From: TMED14 sp041179465
Lineage (GTDB): Bacteria > Bacteroidota > Bacteroidia > Flavobacteriales > Schleiferiaceae
NCBI GenBank assembly: GCA_041179465.1
Contig: JBEGTJ010000040.1
Location: 1-16,242, forward strand
Length of the DNA: 16,242 bases
Direction of reading: 5' to 3'
Position numbers and translations under genes: made by a program
The notes under the pieces: model-generated
Databases searched by the model: none
Told to the model about the DNA's origin: nothing
What the model saw: only the letters and a program-made list of their open reading frames with translations
In this document: positions 14,566-16,242 of the stretch, one piece after another
How positions within the stretch are numbered: the first letter of the stretch is position 1
Layout of the letters: every line of letters starts with the position of its first letter

Positions 14566-14598
14566 AAAAAAAATAAATCCGGAAAAATCCGAATGATT
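14566..14598 (-). repeat. Stem-loop repeat unit downstream of mutS (possible mutS terminator)
   Basis: The core 14577-14594 (ATCCGGA, loop AAAA, TCCGAAT) is identical to the unit at 10749-10766, including the downstream GATT and most of the upstream A tract. Read on the minus strand it is a 7-bp hairpin with one G-U pair followed by TTATTTTTTTT, starting 16 bases after the mutS stop, so it is well placed to end mutS transcription. Confidence 0.75.
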
Positions 14599-14610
14599 GG
14601 GGTGGAAGGA

Positions 14611-16242
14611 TTAGGCCCCAAATTCTTTTTTCCAGCGATGGAGCAGCATCAGGGCGTCCATGGGGGTGACGGCGTTGGGGTCCAGGCCCTCGAGCTCGGC
14701 GCGCCAGGCCTGGGCGGCGGGGTCCTCCCACTGGATGAAGGAAAGTTGGGCGGCGGGCGCCTCAGGGTTTCGTTCGGATTTTTCCGGATTTGAATTTTTT
14801 TCCAGCTCGCGCAAAACGGAACGGGCACGCAGCACCACGCTCGGCGGCATGCCGGCCATGCGGGCGACTTCGATTCCGAAGGAGTGCGAGGATCCGCCCT
14901 CGGCAAGGGTGCGCAAGAAAATGATGCGGCCGTCGAGTTCCTGAATGCGCACGTGGCGGTTGCCAATGCCCGGAAGGCGGTTGGCCAGCTCGTTGAGCTC
15001 GTGGTAGTGGGTCGCGAACAGGACCAGCGGCTTGAAGGGGTGGTCGTGAAGGTACTCGGCGATGGCCTGGGCAATGCTGAGGCCGTCGTAGGTGGCGGTT
15101 CCGCGCCCGATTTCGTCGAGCAGCACCAGACTGCGGTCGGTGAGGCCGTTGAGGATGGAGGCGGTTTCGGCCATCTCGACCATGAAGGTCGACTCGCCGG
15201 CGCTGAGGTTGTCGCTGGCGCCCACGCGCACAAAGACGCGGTCGAGCAGCGGAAGTTCGGCGCGTTCGGCGGCCACGAAGCTTCCGATTTGGGCCATGAC
15301 GGCGTGCAGCGCAGTCTGGCGGAGCAGCGCGGACTTACCCGACATGTTGGGACCGGTAATCAGCCAGAGGTGCTCGCCCGCGGAGTCCAGGTGCACGTCG
15401 TTGGGAATGTAGGGCTGGTCCTCGGGCAGGCGCTGCTCGATGACGGGGTGGCGGCCGGCCGTGACGTTCCAGGCTGCGCCTTCGGCGCGCTGCGGGTAAC
15501 TAGTAACGGGTAACTGGTTACTGGTAACTAGTTGCTCGCCGGCGGGCGTAGCCCGCGGCTCCGCGAACAGGGGGCGGACCCAGCGGTGGCGCCGCGCCAG
15601 CGCGGCGAAGTTCAGCAGGACGTCGAGTTCGGCCAGGGCGCGGGCGTTGCGCAGGAGGGCGGGGAGCGCGCGCTGCGCGCGCGCGACCAGGTCGGCGAAA
15701 AGCTGGGCCTCGAGGCCGGCGATGCGCTCGTCGGCCTGGAGGATGCCCTCCTCTTGCTCTTTGAGCTCCGGGGTGATGTAGCGCTCGGCGTTGACCAGGG
15801 TCTGCTTGCGGATCCAGTCGGCGGGCACGCGGTCCTTGTGGGTGTTGCGCACCTCGAGGTAGTAGCCAAAGACGTTGTTGAAGTCGAGCTTGAGCGAGGG
15901 GATTCCGCTGCGGTCGGACTCGGCCTGCAAGATGCCTTCGAGGACGGAACGGGCGTCGCGCTTGAGGGCGCGGTAGCGGTCGAGCTCGGGGCTGACTCCG
16001 GGGGCGACGGCGCCGCCCTTGGCCAGCAGCACGGGGGGCTCGGGCGCCAGGGTGCCAAAGATGTCGGCGCACCAGGCTTCGAGGGGGTCGAGGGCGGCCA
16101 GCAGGTGCTCGAGGGGTTCGGACCCGTTGAGTTCCGACGCGAGTTCGTTGATTCGGGCTACGGAGTGGGCCAAGGCGCGCAGGTCGCGAGGGCCCATGCG
16201 GCCCGTGGCGAGCCGGGTGGCCATGCGCTCGAGGTCGGGGAG
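14611..16242 (-). CDS. mutS: DNA mismatch repair protein MutS (5' part beyond the window)
   Basis: The frame is open through base 16242 (LPDLER precedes the internal Met at 16224), so only the C-terminal 543 residues of a protein normally about 850-900 long are seen. MutS binds mispaired DNA and, through its ABC-type ATPase, recruits MutL. Present are the lever/clamp helical domains (NNVFGYYLEVRNTHKDRVP, ITPELKEQEEGIL), the run-up GRHPVIEQ with YIPNDVHLD, Walker A GPNMSGKS (15331-15354), Walker B SLVLLDEIGRGTATYDG, the His-loop FATHYHEL and the C-terminal helix-turn-helix region (GSSHSFGIEVARMAGMP). A conserved C-terminal tail follows (LSFIQWEDP ... VTPMDALMLLHRWKKEFG). Two repeat families interrupt it in frame, at 15494-15535 before GRHPVIE and at 14772-14801 in the linker to the tail; neither breaks the frame or a known motif. 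Confidence 0.95.
   Translation of the reverse strand, partial: LPDLERMATRLATGRMGPRDLRALAHSVARINELASELNGSEPLEHLLAALDPLEAWCADIFGTLAPEPPVLLAKGGAVAPGVSPELDRYRALKRDARSVLEGILQAESDRSGIPSLKLDFNNVFGYYLEVRNTHKDRVPADWIRKQTLVNAERYITPELKEQEEGILQADERIAGLEAQLFADLVARAQRALPALLRNARALAELDVLLNFAALARRHRWVRPLFAEPRATPAGEQLVTSNQLPVTSYPQRAEGAAWNVTAGRHPVIEQRLPEDQPYIPNDVHLDSAGEHLWLITGPNMSGKSALLRQTALHAVMAQIGSFVAAERAELPLLDRVFVRVGASDNLSAGESTFMVEMAETASILNGLTDRSLVLLDEIGRGTATYDGLSIAQAIAEYLHDHPFKPLVLFATHYHELNELANRLPGIGNRHVRIQELDGRIIFLRTLAEGGSSHSFGIEVARMAGMPPSVVLRARSVLRELEKNSNPEKSERNPEAPAAQLSFIQWEDPAAQAWRAELEGLDPNAVTPMDALMLLHRWKKEFGA
14772..14801 (+). repeat. Stem-loop repeat unit inside the mutS coding sequence
   Basis: The core 14772-14789 (GTTCGGA, loop TTTT, TCCGGAT) is followed by TTGAATTTTTTT. 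It is inverted relative to the unit at 14577-14594: 19 bases (AAATCCGGAAAAATCCGAA) match perfectly as an inverted repeat across a 177-base spacer. On the mutS strand it encodes about KNSNPEKSERN, a polar linker after the ATPase domain. Its terminator-like orientation is antisense to mutS. Confidence 0.8.
15494..15535. repeat. Six-unit heptamer array in frame inside mutS
   Basis: Six perfect-length 7-base units run in series: GGGTAAC, TAGTAAC, GGGTAAC, TGGTTAC, TGGTAAC, TAGTTGC. The total is 42 bases, 14 codons, so the frame is kept. On the mutS strand it encodes about QLVTSNQLPVTSYP, between the end of the lever domain and the GRHPVIEQ motif of the ATPase domain. The unit resembles the heptamers at 7958-8006. 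Confidence 0.85.

Noticed and set aside
1..16242. CRISPR arrays, tRNA or rRNA genes, insertion sequences
   Set aside because: No regularly spaced identical repeats with unique spacers, no cloverleaf or rRNA-like sequence, and no transposase or integrase frame were found on either strand by eye.

Overview
The window comes from a high-GC member of the Bacteroidota (CFB group). Two secreted giants end in type IX secretion (T9SS) type-A sorting domains. The cargo is typical of the phylum: VUT/YhhQ transporter, sppA beside folK, a lipoprotein with thrombospondin-3 repeats and an OmpA domain, a DUF6364/PIN toxin-antitoxin pair, and a GH3-family protein. Several gaps carry Bacteroidota-style promoter sequences (TAnnTTTG). 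No rRNA, tRNA, CRISPR array or transposase gene was seen.

Layout. 1-5650 (+) is a surface-protein region: the 3' part of a beta-helix/adhesin-repeat T9SS protein, a strong terminator, then a second complete T9SS protein with fibronectin-III-like domains and visibly lower GC. 5653-7135 (-) holds kdsA and an upstream deoxynucleoside kinase. 7256-7961 (+) is a small toxin-antitoxin operon behind a long palindrome. 7986-9503 (-) is a GH3-family adenylating enzyme, divergent from a DUF2797 zinc-ribbon protein (9541-10368, +). The latter runs tail-to-tail into, and overlaps, an orphan mobile-mystery-protein-A-like HTH gene (-). 10832-13219 (-) is an sppA-yhhQ operon. It diverges from folK, which is followed closely by an OmpA lipoprotein (13250-14506, +). 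14611 to the window end (-) is the 3' two-thirds of mutS.

How genes relate. KdsA (Kdo of LPS), SppA, the OmpA lipoprotein and the T9SS cargo all serve the cell envelope. FolK, the deoxynucleoside kinase, YhhQ and MutS are core metabolism, tRNA modification and DNA repair. The TA pair and the HTH gene are accessory.

The most unusual content is not a protein. Two unrelated short-repeat families are scattered from 6.4 kb onward. (1) A stem-loop unit (ATCCGGA-N4-TCCGAAT, with an A/T tract on one side) occurs six times. Its arms are nearly invariant while its 4-base loop is AAAA, TTTT or TATA. It occurs as inverted pairs in two co-directional gene gaps, once downstream of mutS and once in frame inside mutS. 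(2) A heptamer repeat (consensus about TRGWAAC) forms a seven-unit array that supplies the 3' ends of two convergent genes and a six-unit, 42-base array in frame inside mutS. mutS therefore appears to have taken in both families. This is the best candidate here for an undescribed system. It may still prove to be a family of terminators or REP-like elements known elsewhere.
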